Source of the DNA: Methyloligella solikamskensis
GTDB taxonomy: Bacteria > Pseudomonadota > Alphaproteobacteria > Rhizobiales > Methyloligellaceae
Reading direction: 5' to 3'
Assembly (NCBI RefSeq): GCF_042676065.1
Contig: NZ_JBHTJO010000001.1
Coordinates: forward strand, 1,922,001-1,986,000
Length of the DNA stretch: 64,000 bases
Positions 50,810 to 59,622 of the stretch are shown piece after piece (the stretch's first letter is position 1; each line of letters begins with the position of its first letter). The notes under the pieces are model-generated. The model made no database searches and had not been told where the DNA came from. It worked only from the letters and a program-made list of their open reading frames with translations. A program made the translations under genes and the position numbers.

Positions 50810-51415
50810 ATGAGCGACGCTGGTTCGGGGCAAAGCGGAAGCGGTCGCCCAGTAACAGGGTCCCACGCGAGGACGTCCCCGCCGCCGCATCCGCTGGATC
50901 GCTGCTGGTACATCTACATCAATGGGCAATCATCGGGTCCAACAAGCGGACACCAGATCCGCAGCTTGCAGGCGGCTGGGCAGATCTCCGGCGAAGACTA
51001 CGTCTTTCCGGAAGGCGGGAACGAATGGGTCCTGCTCAAGGACGACGCCATATTATCGAGATTGCTGGACGATAAGGCGCCTCCCCCTCCGGCCATTGCT
51101 CCCCGTGAGGTTGCGCCATTGGGTACGCAGGAGGACATGGTTAGGCGCGCGCAAGACGCAGCCCATTTTTCCGCGGACGGAAGTGTTGGCCCGTATTCGC
51201 CCGGCGTCGCTGCGCTTCTATCCTTCCTGATTTGCGGTGCCGGTCAGATGTACAATGGACAGCTCGGAAAGGGCTTCCTCTTCCTGATCGCCTGTGTCCT
51301 CTTATGGTTCATCTTGCTAGGCTGGGTGGTTTGGATCATCGCGATCATCGATGCCTTCAAGACCGCGAAGCGCCTCAATATTGCTCATCACGAGCGCGTA
51401 TTCGGAAAGGCCTAA
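50810..51415 (+). CDS. GYF_2 and TM2 domain membrane protein
   Basis: 201 aa from the ATG at 50810, with GGAGGGGG directly upstream. After a Ser/Pro-rich start, residues 33-82 form a GYF_2 domain (WYIYINGQSSGPTSGHQI, then NEWVLLKD), which in other proteins binds proline-rich peptides. A linker leads to a TM2 domain at 129-185 (two helices, SPGVAALLSFLICGAGQMYNG and FLFLIACVLLWFILLGWVVW). Topology puts the GYF_2 domain in the cytoplasm or the periplasm depending on the helices. Function unknown. It is on the opposite strand to the recO-era block, and its end overlaps recO by 4 bp. Confidence 0.85.
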   Translation: MSDAGSGQSGSGRPVTGSHARTSPPPHPLDRCWYIYINGQSSGPTSGHQIRSLQAAGQISGEDYVFPEGGNEWVLLKDDAILSRLLDDKAPPPPAIAPREVAPLGTQEDMVRRAQDAAHFSADGSVGPYSPGVAALLSFLICGAGQMYNGQLGKGFLFLIACVLLWFILLGWVVWIIAIIDAFKTAKRLNIAHHERVFGKA

Positions 51416-52122
51416 AGACGCGCGAGGAGCCGCTCTCGCGCTGCCGGTAGCGGCTCGCCTTGGGGGCTGTAGAGGTCCCGGTCGAGGAAGTAGCCTGAGA
51501 GGCGGAAGCCGTCGGCGATGTCCTCCGGCGACGCCGTGGCTTCTTCGTCTATGAGGAAAGCGGGCAAGCGGAAGAGCTTGTCGGCGTATGGCTCGCCAGC
51601 CTCTTTGGAGACCGCCCTGCCCGATTTCGGCGACACAAAGATCAGGTCTTCCATGGTGCCGGTGGCGGCGCATTCGGACAGATCGATGCCGAAGCCCATA
51701 TCGGCGAGGAATTCCAACTCCCAGCGGACGAGGCGTGCGGGCCAGACCTTCGGGTCATCGAGGGTTTCAAGCACCGCTCGGGCGCCGTGATAGAGCGCCG
51801 GATGGGGATCGCGCTCAGGCAGCATTCGTGCCATGGAGGTCAGGGATTCGATCCCTAAAAGCGCTGCGTGGTCGTCGAGCACGCCCGCCGCATAGGCCTG
51901 CATGAGCTCCACGGTGATGGAGCCGAGATGCTCCGGGAGGCGTGCCCGCCAGGTGATGTGCAGCAGGTTGCTGGGTTGGAGCAGCGGACGGAGACGGCGC
52001 GAACGGCCGCCCCGGACCAGTCCCAGATGACGTCCGTGCTCCTCGGTCAGAAGCTCGGCGATGGCGTTGGCTTCGCCAAGCGGCCGGGTGGAGAGAAGAA
52101 TGCCGTCGTCGCGCCAGTCCAT
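51412..52122 (-). CDS. recO: DNA repair protein RecO
   Basis: 236 aa. The N-terminal OB-fold starts MDWRDDGILLSTRPLGEANAIAELLTEEHG, trimmed here as the family signature at residues 1-30. The helical C-terminal domain includes WELEFLADMGFGIDLSECAATGTMEDLIFVSPKSGRAV around residues 145-182. It works with RecF and RecR to load RecA on gaps. It lies 15 bp after era and overlaps the GYF-TM2 gene by 4 bp at its end. Confidence 0.94.
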   Translation of the reverse strand: MDWRDDGILLSTRPLGEANAIAELLTEEHGRHLGLVRGGRSRRLRPLLQPSNLLHITWRARLPEHLGSITVELMQAYAAGVLDDHAALLGIESLTSMARMLPERDPHPALYHGARAVLETLDDPKVWPARLVRWELEFLADMGFGIDLSECAATGTMEDLIFVSPKSGRAVSKEAGEPYADKLFRLPAFLIDEEATASPEDIADGFRLSGYFLDRDLYSPQGEPLPAARERLLARL

Positions 52123-52137
52123 GGGGCGGATTAGGCC

Positions 52138-53082
52138 CTACTCGGTCGGATAGTCCAGCCCCATCTCGCGATAGCGCTCCGGATCCTCGCCCCAGCGTTC
52201 GCGGACCTTCACGAACAGGAAGAGATGGACCGGCTGATCGGCGATCTCGGCGATGTCGGCCCGGGCGGCCTGACCGATCTCCTTGATGGTCTGGCCCTTG
52301 GCGCCGAGCACGATCTTCTTCTGGCTGTCGCGCTCCACGAAGATGGTCTGCTCGATGCGGGCGCTACCGTCGCGCAAGTTCTTCCACTCGGTGGTCTCGA
52401 CGGTCAGCGCATAAGGCAGCTCTTCGTGGAGCCTGAGAAACAACTTCTCGCGGGTGATCTCGGCCGCCGCCTGGCGGAGCGGCGCGTCGGTGAGCTGGTC
52501 CTCCGGAAAGAGCCAGGGACCCTCCGGCATCTTCACCGCCAGATAGGTCTTCAGATCGTCGACGCCGTCGCCGTTCAGGGCGGAGATCAGGAAGGTCTGT
52601 TCGAACTTGCCGGCGGCAGAGAGGTCGGCCACCACCTCCAAAAGCTTCGGCTTCTTGACCAGATCCACCTTGTTGATGACGAGCGCAGCCGGCGCTCTCA
52701 TCCCGGAAAGCTTCTCGACCACCGCCATGGCCTTCTCGTCGGCGCCGCGCTTGGCGTCAACCACGAGCAGGATGAGGTCGGCATCGGCTGCCCGGTCCCA
52801 CGCGGTTGCGGTCATGGCCCGGTCGAGACGCCGGCGCGGATGAAAGATGCCCGGCGTGTCCACAAGTATGATCTGGGTCTTGTCTTCCAGGGCGATGCCG
52901 CGCACGGGGCCGCGGGTCGTCTGGGCCTTGTGGGTGACGATGGAGATTTTGGCGCCGACAAGGGCATTGGTCAGGGTCGACTTGCCGCTGTTGGGGGCGC
53001 CGATCAGGGCGACGAAGCCGCAGCGTCTGTCGCCCTCCTCGCCCGTGGGCATGACGTTTTGTTCGTTGTTGTCTTCACTCAT
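52138..53082 (-). CDS. era: GTPase Era
   Basis: 314 aa. G motifs are GAPNSGKSTLTN (G1), DTPGIFHPRRRLD (G3) and VINKVDLVKKPK (G4). A C-terminal KH domain has VLGAKGQTIKEIGQAARADI. It assists 16S rRNA maturation and 30S assembly on the inner face of the membrane. It lies 9 bp after rnc in the canonical rnc-era-recO series. Confidence 0.97.
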   Translation of the reverse strand: MSEDNNEQNVMPTGEEGDRRCGFVALIGAPNSGKSTLTNALVGAKISIVTHKAQTTRGPVRGIALEDKTQIILVDTPGIFHPRRRLDRAMTATAWDRAADADLILLVVDAKRGADEKAMAVVEKLSGMRAPAALVINKVDLVKKPKLLEVVADLSAAGKFEQTFLISALNGDGVDDLKTYLAVKMPEGPWLFPEDQLTDAPLRQAAAEITREKLFLRLHEELPYALTVETTEWKNLRDGSARIEQTIFVERDSQKKIVLGAKGQTIKEIGQAARADIAEIADQPVHLFLFVKVRERWGEDPERYREMGLDYPTE

Positions 53083-53091
53083 ATCGATCGC

Positions 53092-53802
53092 CTATGGCTC
53101 GACGCTGTCCCAGACGCCTTCGCGGACCAGAACGGCGAGTGCTGCGGCCTGTTCGGCGGCGCGCTTGCTCGGGCCCTTGCCGCGCTCCGGCTCAAGGCCT
53201 TCGATCTGAACCTCGGCCGTGAATTCCGGCGCATGGTCCGGGCCTGACCTGCCGACCTCCTCATAGTGGGGCAGCGGCCGCTTCTGGCCTTGCACCCATT
53301 CCTGGAGCACGGATTTGGCATCGGCCGCGGCCACTTCAAGTTCGCCCAGATGCGGAGTCCAGTCGCGATGGATGATCGCGCGGGCGACATCATAGCCGCC
53401 GTCGCAATGAAGCGCGCCAAGAACCGCCTCGCAGGCATTGGCCAGGATGGTCATCTTGCGGCGGCCGCCGCTGCCGGCCTCGCCGTCGCTCATGACGAGA
53501 TAGCGTCCGAGATCCCAGCCCTGGGCGATATCCGCGCAGGTCTGGGCCCGGACAAGGTGATTGAACCAGCGGGCCAGCTCCCCTTCTCGCGCTTCGGGAA
53601 AGCGGGAGGTGAGCAGCTCCGCGACCGCCAGTCCGAGAACCCGATCGCCTAGAAATTCGAGACGTTCGTTGTCGTCCTCCGCCAGCTCGACCGCTCGCGC
53701 GGAGGAATGGGTGAGCGCCAGCTTGAGCACCCCGAGATCGTCGAAGTCGTGGCCCAGCCGTGCGGCGAGTGTGTGTAGCGCCTTGTCAGACGTCTTGGCC
53801 AA
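53092..53802 (-). CDS. rnc: Ribonuclease III
   Basis: 236 aa from a TTG at 53802, two bases after the lepB stop; the ATG at 53853 would overlap lepB by 49 bp, so the start is tentative. The RNase III domain has the signature NERLEFLGDRVLGLAVAELL, with a further acidic motif DAFEA-like in LANACEAVLGALHCDGGYD. The C-terminal dsRBD carries GKGPSKRAAEQAAALAVL. It processes rRNA and other double-stranded RNA in the cytosol. It sits in the lepB-rnc-era string. Confidence 0.93.
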   Translation of the reverse strand: MAKTSDKALHTLAARLGHDFDDLGVLKLALTHSSARAVELAEDDNERLEFLGDRVLGLAVAELLTSRFPEAREGELARWFNHLVRAQTCADIAQGWDLGRYLVMSDGEAGSGGRRKMTILANACEAVLGALHCDGGYDVARAIIHRDWTPHLGELEVAAADAKSVLQEWVQGQKRPLPHYEEVGRSGPDHAPEFTAEVQIEGLEPERGKGPSKRAAEQAAALAVLVREGVWDSVEP

Positions 53803-53804
53803 TC

Positions 53805-54551
53805 TCAGCGCACCAGATCGAAGATGCGCGAGCCGCGGACGGCGGTGGGCCATTTCCAGATCTGCCAGAAATGGGCGCCCTCGCCGAGGGAGAAGAAGAT
53901 CACCTGGGCGTGGCCGATGAGATTCTCAAACGGTACGTAGCCCACCTCGTTGAGGAAACGGCTGTCGGTCGAGTTGTCCCGGTTGTCGCCCATCATGAAG
54001 AGATGGCCTTCGGGGACCTCGTAGACTTCGGTGTTGTCGCTGATGCCTTCCTGCACCGTGTCGAGGACGCGGTATGTCACCCCGTTGGGCAGGGTCTCGC
54101 GATATTGTGGCAGGTTGCGCACGCGCCCCGTGGGGCCTTCGAGCGCCAGATCCTCGATCCGCTCCTTCTTCACCTCTTCGCCGTTGATGATCAGCGTGCC
54201 GTGCTTCACCTGGATCTTGTCGCCGGGCAGGCCAATCACCCGCTTGATGTAGTCGGTCTTGTTGTCGGTCGGCAGCTTGAAGACGACCACGTCGCCGCGC
54301 TCGGGCATGGCAGCGAAGATGCGGCCAGAGAACAGGTCCGGGCTGAAGGGAATCGAGTAGCGGCTATAGCCGTAGCTGTATTTGGAGACGAAGAGATAGT
54401 CGCCGATGAGCAGGGTCGGAATCATGGAGCCCGACGGAATATTGAAGGGCTGGAACAGAAAGATGCGCACGATGAGCGCAAGCAGCAGGGCCGGGATAAT
54501 GACGGTCGTAAAGCTGCTCTTCTGATGCGTCCGCTCCGCTTGGACACTCAT
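53805..54551 (-). CDS. lepB: Signal peptidase I
   Basis: 248 aa. One N-terminal transmembrane helix (TVIIPALLLALIVRIFLFQP) precedes the catalytic domain. The serine nucleophile is in IPSGSMIPTLLIGDYL (about residue 39) and the lysine base in DVVVFKLPTDNKTDYIKRVIGLPGD. The C-terminal box is HLFMMGDNRDNSTDSR. It removes signal peptides from secreted precursors at the periplasmic face. It follows acpS by 119 bp and leads directly into rnc. Confidence 0.96.
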   Translation of the reverse strand: MSVQAERTHQKSSFTTVIIPALLLALIVRIFLFQPFNIPSGSMIPTLLIGDYLFVSKYSYGYSRYSIPFSPDLFSGRIFAAMPERGDVVVFKLPTDNKTDYIKRVIGLPGDKIQVKHGTLIINGEEVKKERIEDLALEGPTGRVRNLPQYRETLPNGVTYRVLDTVQEGISDNTEVYEVPEGHLFMMGDNRDNSTDSRFLNEVGYVPFENLIGHAQVIFFSLGEGAHFWQIWKWPTAVRGSRIFDLVR

Positions 54552-54670
54552 GCGGAAATCTCCTCGTTGAAATGAAGCCGCCCGGCCTGAGGGTCATGCC
54601 TATAGACCTTCGCTTCTGCGGGCGCAAATCGCCCTCTCTACGCAGACGGCAAGCAACGCCAGGCCGGCGT

Positions 54671-55081
54671 CTAGTCCCGCATGTTCACCTTGAGCGCCTG
54701 AATGATGACGATGGCTTGTGCGGTGGGAAAATCGTCGGTGATGGTGAGATCGATGCGGGTCTCGTGGCCTTCCGGTGTGATCCGCTCAAGCGCCCGCAAG
54801 GCGCCGCCGGTGAGCTCCAGGGTCGGTCGGCCCGAGGCGAGATTGACCACGCCCATATCCTTCCAGAAGACGCCTTCGCGAAACCCCGTGCCCAGCGCCT
54901 TGGAGCACGCCTCCTTGGCCGCGAAGCGTTTGGCATAGGATGCGGCGCGGGCGGCGCGGGCATCGGATTTCGCCCGCTCGATATCGGTGAAGATCCGGTC
55001 GAGAAACCGCTCGCCGAAGCGCTCGATGGTCTTCTCCACCCGGCGGATGTCGATGATGTCGTTGCCGAGACCGATGATCAT
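54671..55081 (-). CDS. acpS: Holo-[acyl-carrier-protein] synthase
   Basis: 136 aa. It transfers the phosphopantetheine group of CoA to apo-ACP. The metal/substrate motifs are IIGLGNDIIDIRRVEK (D8) and RFAAKEACSKALGTG (about 57-71). Family proteins are trimeric and cytosolic. Its ATG overlaps the pdxJ stop by 4 bp, showing translational coupling. Confidence 0.95.
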   Translation of the reverse strand: MIIGLGNDIIDIRRVEKTIERFGERFLDRIFTDIERAKSDARAARAASYAKRFAAKEACSKALGTGFREGVFWKDMGVVNLASGRPTLELTGGALRALERITPEGHETRIDLTITDDFPTAQAIVIIQALKVNMRD

Positions 55082-55869
55082 AGGGTTTCGTCCACGGAAA
55101 CCTTGCCCGGCGTAGCGATGGCCTGGCGGGCCCGGTCCATCTGGCGGCGCATATGGCGCACGCTTTCGGCGAGCCCGACGAAGATGGCTTCGCCGACCAG
55201 GAAGTGACCGATATTGAGCTCGACGATCTCAGGGGTCGCGGCGACGGGCCCGATAGTGCCATAGGTCAGGCCGTGGCCGGCGTGAACCTCGAGGCCTGCA
55301 TCCGCTGCCGTCTGGGCCGCCTTAACAAGGCGCGCGAGCTCCCGTTCGAAGCCGAGCTGGTCCTTAGCGAGACCCGCTTCGCAATAGGTGCCCGTGTGCA
55401 GCTCGACTGCGTCCGGGTCGACCGAGGCGGCCGCCTCAATCTGAGCTGGATCGGGATCGATGAACAGCGAGACGCGGATGCCGGCATCACGAAGCTTGGC
55501 CACAAAGGGCTTCAGGGTCTCCACCTGGCTTGCCACATCGAGCCCGCCTTCGGTGGTCAGTTCCTCGCGGCGCTCCGGCACCAGGCAGTTGGCGTGGGGC
55601 TTGGTGCGCAGGGCGATCTGCAGCATCTCCGGCGTCACCGCCATTTCCATGTTGAGCGGCTTCGAAAGCTGGACGAGCTGGGCGATGTCCTCGTCGCGGA
55701 TATGGCGACGGTCCTCGCGCAGATGGGCGGTGATGTTGTCGGCGCCGGAATCGATTGCGAGCTGGGCGGCGCGCACGACATCGGGGTGACTGCCGCCGCG
55801 GGCGTTCCGCAACGTAGCGACATGGTCGACATTGATGCCGAGCCGGATAGGAAGTGGTTCAGAGGTCAT
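55078..55869 (-). CDS. pdxJ: Pyridoxine 5'-phosphate synthase
   Basis: 263 aa from the ATG at 55869 (MTSEPLPIRLGINVDHV); the frame extends with non-conserved sequence to 56025. It closes the pyridoxine ring from 1-deoxyxylulose-5-phosphate and 3-amino-acetone phosphate. Landmarks are INVDHVATLRNARGG, DNITAHLREDRRHI, IDPDPAQIEAA, VHAGHGLTYG and IVELNIGHFLVGEAIF. It supplies cofactor to several PLP enzymes in this window. It overlaps acpS by 4 bp and is 34 bp after the DUF2062 gene. Confidence 0.95.
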   Translation of the reverse strand: MTSEPLPIRLGINVDHVATLRNARGGSHPDVVRAAQLAIDSGADNITAHLREDRRHIRDEDIAQLVQLSKPLNMEMAVTPEMLQIALRTKPHANCLVPERREELTTEGGLDVASQVETLKPFVAKLRDAGIRVSLFIDPDPAQIEAAASVDPDAVELHTGTYCEAGLAKDQLGFERELARLVKAAQTAADAGLEVHAGHGLTYGTIGPVAATPEIVELNIGHFLVGEAIFVGLAESVRHMRRQMDRARQAIATPGKVSVDETL

Positions 55870-55903
55870 CGGACTTAGTCGAAATGGGTCGTCGTCGGGC
55901 GCT

Positions 55904-56470
55904 TCATTGCGCCCCAATAGCCTGGTCCCGCTGGAGCTGGCGAAGCTGGAAGCGCTGCTTGCGGCGCTCCTGATACACCTGCACGGCCCAGCGGGTCGCG
56001 AAATAGAAGATCGCGAATAGCACAAGTCCGACCGGCACGCAGCCTACGATGGTTGGCTTCAGGATGGGCCAGATCTGTTCCCAGGACGAGGAGAAGAACT
56101 CGCCGGAGAAATCCGTATGGCTGTGGGTCCCGGCGGTGCCGAGAATCACCGTGCCGACCTTGAAGCTGGCGAACCAGAAGAAAGGATAGGTCAGCGGGTT
56201 GCCGACGAAGGTGCCCAGAAGGCTTGCGATGATGCTGCCGCCGATCATCCATGCGATCAGAGCCGCCCCGATCATGTGGAAGCCCACGAATGGGGTGGCG
56301 GAGATGAAGCAGCCGGCGGCAAAGCCCAGCGCGATCACGTGGGGCGTCGCGTTGATGCGCGTGACTCGGTGCTTCACATAGCGGGTCGAGCGCGACCAGC
56401 TCCGGCGAGGCCAGAGGTGCACCCGGGCCTTCGTCCAGAAGGATTCTGATTGTCGACGCGCAAACAGCAT
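55904..56470 (-). CDS. DUF2062 family membrane protein
   Basis: 188 aa from the ATG at 56470. The DUF2062 core carries HVIALGFAAGCFISATPFVGFHMIGAALIAWMI, FVGNPLTYPFFWFASFKVGT and a last helix before a basic, coiled-looking tail (RRKQRFQLRQLQRD). Three or four membrane helices are likely. Members often sit between rsh and pdxJ in alphaproteobacteria, and function is unknown. It is on the same strand as rsh, 216 bp after its stop. Confidence 0.85.
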   Translation of the reverse strand: MLFARRQSESFWTKARVHLWPRRSWSRSTRYVKHRVTRINATPHVIALGFAAGCFISATPFVGFHMIGAALIAWMIGGSIIASLLGTFVGNPLTYPFFWFASFKVGTVILGTAGTHSHTDFSGEFFSSSWEQIWPILKPTIVGCVPVGLVLFAIFYFATRWAVQVYQERRKQRFQLRQLQRDQAIGAQ

Positions 56471-56686
56471 TCCGTCCTCAAAGCACTGAACCGCGCTCAA
56501 AAAGTGGCAACGCGAAGGGCTTGAACTAACGTATTTAGGTTAAAGCTCTTGTGAAAACAGATGGTGAGAGAATGTGGCGCGGATTTGTGGCGCCCGCCTG
56601 CCCCATTTGCAGCCGTTTTGCCTTAGGGTGACCGCGCTATTGACCTATCCGCTCAAATTTCGAAAGGCAATCGCCAGATTCCGGGC

Positions 56687-58918
56687 CTAATCGCCTGCCC
56701 GCTCGACGCTTGAGACCACGTCCATGGTGCGCAGCTTGGCGATGGTGGCGTTGAGGTGCTTCAGATCCCAGACATCCACGTCGATGGTCATCTCCGTATA
56801 GTCGGGGAGCTGGTTGGTCATGCGGATATTGACGATATTGCCGTCGGTTTCGGCGAAAACGCCCGCGATCTGGGCCAGGCTGCCGGGCTCATTGAGGACC
56901 ACCAGTTCCAGGCGTGCGGGAAACCGCTGAGGATTGTCTTCGTCGATGTCCCAGGTGACGTCGATCCAGCGGTCCAGCTCCTCGTCATAGGCGTGCAGCG
57001 CCTTTGAGTGGATCGGATAGATGGTGATCCCCTCGCCCGGGGTCAGGATGCCGACGATGCGATCCCCCGGCACCGCGCCGCCTTCGTCGAAGCGCACGGG
57101 CAGATCGCCGCTCACCCCGCGCACAGGCACGCCGGCCAGCAGGTCGCGCTTGCTCTTGGGCGCGCCGGGCCAGCGGAATTTGAGGCCCATCACCTTGCCG
57201 AAGCCGAACCAGCCCTCGTCGTCGCCTTTCATCTTGAGCTTGCGCTTGGGTGCAGTAGGCGCGGACGACGGCGGGGTCTCCTCCGGATAGACGGCCTTCA
57301 GCACGTCTGCTGACGCAAGCTCGCCACGGCCGACGGCGGCGATGGCATCCTCCGTTGTCTTTTGGGACAGGCGGCCCAGCACCTCCCGTACGGCTTCTTC
57401 TGAGAACTGCTTGCCGTGCCGATCGAAGGTGCGCTGCAGGATAAGACGGCCGAGAGCGCCGTATTGGGCGCGGACCGCCGCCTTGGTGGCGCGGCGGATA
57501 TTGGAGCGGGCCTTGCCGGTGATGGCGAGCTTTTCCCAGGCCGGGCGCGGCTGCTGGCCTTCGGAGCAGATGATCTCCACCTCGTCGCCGTTGCGGAGCG
57601 CCGTGGCGAGCGGCATGGGCCGTCCATTGATCTTGGCGCTCACGCAGGTGTTGCCGACATCCGTATGCACCGCATAGGCGAAGTCGATGGCGTTGGCGCC
57701 GCGGGGCAGCGCAATCAGCCGGCCCTTCGGCGTGAAGCAGAAGACCTGGTCCTGGAACAGCTCCAGCTTGGTGTGCTCCAGGAATTCTTCCGGGTTGTCG
57801 CCCTCCTGGAGCATGTCGATCAGGTGGCGCAGCCAGCGATAGGCGTTGCTGTCCGCGGGCTTCGCGACATAGTTCGAGCCGTTCGTGCTGTCCTTGTAAA
57901 GCGCATGGGCCGCCACGCCGTATTCGGCGATCTGATGCATCTGGTCGGTGCGGATCTGCAGCTCCACCCGCTGATGCTTGGGACCGACGATGGTCGTGTG
58001 GATGGACTGGTAGTCGTTGGGCTTCGGGTTGGAGATGTAGTCCTTGAATCGGCCCGGAACCATGTGCCAGCTCGTGTGCACCACCGCGAGCGCCCGGTAG
58101 CAGTCGGCGACCTCGTCGACGACGATGCGGAAGCCGTAGATGTCGGAGAGCTGCTCCAGGCTGATCTGCTTCCGCTCCATCTTGCTCCAGATGGCGTAGG
58201 GCTTCTTCTCCCTGCCCACGACCGTGGCCTTCACCTTGGTCTCGTCGAGCTTCTTGGTGAGGGCCGACTGGATGTCGTCGATCAGGCCCTGATGCTCTTC
58301 GCGTAACGTCTCCAGCCGCTTGACGACCGCCTTGTAGGCTTCCGGATGAAGCCAGCGGAAGGCGTGGTCCTCCAGCTCCTCGCGCAGCCACTGCATGCCC
58401 ATGCGGCCGGCGAGCGGCGCATAGATATCCATGGTCTCCTGGGCAATGACCTTGCGCTTGGCCGGCTTCATGTACTGAAGCGTGCGCATGTTGTGGAGCC
58501 GGTCGGCGAGCTTCACGAGCAGCACGCGCACATCGCTGGAGATGGCCAGCAGCAGCTTGCGGAAATTCTCCGCCTGCTCCGCCTTCTTGCTCACCAGGTC
58601 GAGCTTCTTGATCTTGGTGAGCCCCTCCACTAGGGAGCCGATCTCGGGCCCGAAGAGGGAATCGATCTTGTCCCGGGTGGTCTGGGTATCTTCCAGGGTG
58701 TCGTGGAGGAGCGCCGTGGCGATGGTCGCATCGTCCAGGCGCATATCGGCGAGGATCGCCGCAACTTCGAGCGGATGGGAGAAGAAGGGGTCTCCGGAAG
58801 CACGCCGCTGATTGCCATGCGCCCGCATGGCGTAGACATAGGCGCGGTTCAAAAGCGCCTCGTCCGCGTGGGGCTCATAGCTGAGAACGCGTTCGACGAG
58901 CTCGTATTGGCGCATCAT
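56687..58918 (-). CDS. rsh: Bifunctional (p)ppGpp synthetase/hydrolase Rsh
   Basis: 743 aa. The hydrolase domain is intact, with the HD motif at H72-D73 (LLHDTLEDT). The synthetase region (about 230-340) has the YGFRIVVDEVADCYRAL stretch, DYISNPKPNDYQSIHTTIVGP and RVELQIRTDQMHQIAEYG. A TGS domain (about 385-455; CFTPKGRLIALPRGANAIDFAYAVHTDVG across that span) and a C-terminal ACT domain (LVVLNEPGSLAQIAGVF) follow. It makes and degrades (p)ppGpp in the stringent response, and is the single long RelA/SpoT homolog expected here. It is 198 bp after rpoZ. Confidence 0.96.
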   Translation of the reverse strand: MMRQYELVERVLSYEPHADEALLNRAYVYAMRAHGNQRRASGDPFFSHPLEVAAILADMRLDDATIATALLHDTLEDTQTTRDKIDSLFGPEIGSLVEGLTKIKKLDLVSKKAEQAENFRKLLLAISSDVRVLLVKLADRLHNMRTLQYMKPAKRKVIAQETMDIYAPLAGRMGMQWLREELEDHAFRWLHPEAYKAVVKRLETLREEHQGLIDDIQSALTKKLDETKVKATVVGREKKPYAIWSKMERKQISLEQLSDIYGFRIVVDEVADCYRALAVVHTSWHMVPGRFKDYISNPKPNDYQSIHTTIVGPKHQRVELQIRTDQMHQIAEYGVAAHALYKDSTNGSNYVAKPADSNAYRWLRHLIDMLQEGDNPEEFLEHTKLELFQDQVFCFTPKGRLIALPRGANAIDFAYAVHTDVGNTCVSAKINGRPMPLATALRNGDEVEIICSEGQQPRPAWEKLAITGKARSNIRRATKAAVRAQYGALGRLILQRTFDRHGKQFSEEAVREVLGRLSQKTTEDAIAAVGRGELASADVLKAVYPEETPPSSAPTAPKRKLKMKGDDEGWFGFGKVMGLKFRWPGAPKSKRDLLAGVPVRGVSGDLPVRFDEGGAVPGDRIVGILTPGEGITIYPIHSKALHAYDEELDRWIDVTWDIDEDNPQRFPARLELVVLNEPGSLAQIAGVFAETDGNIVNIRMTNQLPDYTEMTIDVDVWDLKHLNATIAKLRTMDVVSSVERAGD

Positions 58919-59019
58919 GGCGCGGGGACACCTCCGCTGCAGGATAGCAGCAGCTTATAGATGGCCGGTAAATTTTCGCTTTGAAGGCCCTGCGGCCGGG
59001 TGATCGCAGGGTTGCAGGC

Positions 59020-59055
59020 AAAAAGACCGGCCGGAGCGTTCACACCCGGCCGGTC
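59020..59055 (-). terminator. Rho-independent terminator after rpoZ
   Basis: GACCGGCCGG (59025-59034) and CCGGCCGGTC (59046-59055) form a perfect 10-bp stem with an 11-nt loop. On the minus strand it is followed by TTTTTGCC. It lies 62 bp after the rpoZ stop and 100 bp before rsh, so it may separate or attenuate the two genes. Confidence 0.82.
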
Positions 59056-59116
59056 GAATTCTTGATCGAATCCTTGAGCCGCATCCGCGCGGCGCATCGC
59101 CACTTGGAGGCGAGAC

Positions 59117-59524
59117 CTAGCGGGACCGCGGACCCGCATTGGAGCCATCGGAGGGCGCCTGGGTCGCCATGCGGCGCAGCAGCTCTTCTTCGCTCATCTT
59201 GTCGATCTGTGTGTCGATCGACGGATCGTCGGCGCCAAGAAGCGGACGGCTCTCCGACTGCATGTCGGGAACGGCATCGGCTTCGGGCTCGTCCACCTCG
59301 ACGTATTTCTGCATCGAGTGGATGAAGTCTTCCTTCAGATCCTCGGGCGAAATCTCGCCATCGCCGATCTCGCGAAGGGCGACGACCGGGTTCTTATCGT
59401 TGTCGCGGTCGACGGCGAGCGGCGCGCCGGCGGAAATGGTGCGGGCGCGGTGGCTGGCGAGCAGAACGAGCTCAAACCGGTTTTCGACCTTGTCGACGCA
59501 ATCTTCGACGGTAACGCGTGCCAT
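59117..59524 (-). CDS. rpoZ: DNA-directed RNA polymerase omega subunit
   Basis: 135 aa, longer than the 91-residue E. coli protein because of an acidic C-terminal tail common in alphaproteobacteria. The core reads MARVTVEDCVDKVENRFELV, then ASHRARTISAG and KNPVVALREI, which clamps the beta' subunit and forms part of a ppGpp site in enterobacteria. It is the first gene of the rpoZ-rsh region and is divided from rsh by a strong hairpin. Confidence 0.95.
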   Translation of the reverse strand: MARVTVEDCVDKVENRFELVLLASHRARTISAGAPLAVDRDNDKNPVVALREIGDGEISPEDLKEDFIHSMQKYVEVDEPEADAVPDMQSESRPLLGADDPSIDTQIDKMSEEELLRRMATQAPSDGSNAGPRSR

Positions 59525-59622
59525 CGATAAATCCTTTTTCGGGAGTCGTGGAGTTCAGCCCTGTTTAGAAGGTTGTAGCGCTCGACGCAAGGGACCCGAC
59601 GCCGCGGAAGCGGCCTTATGGC

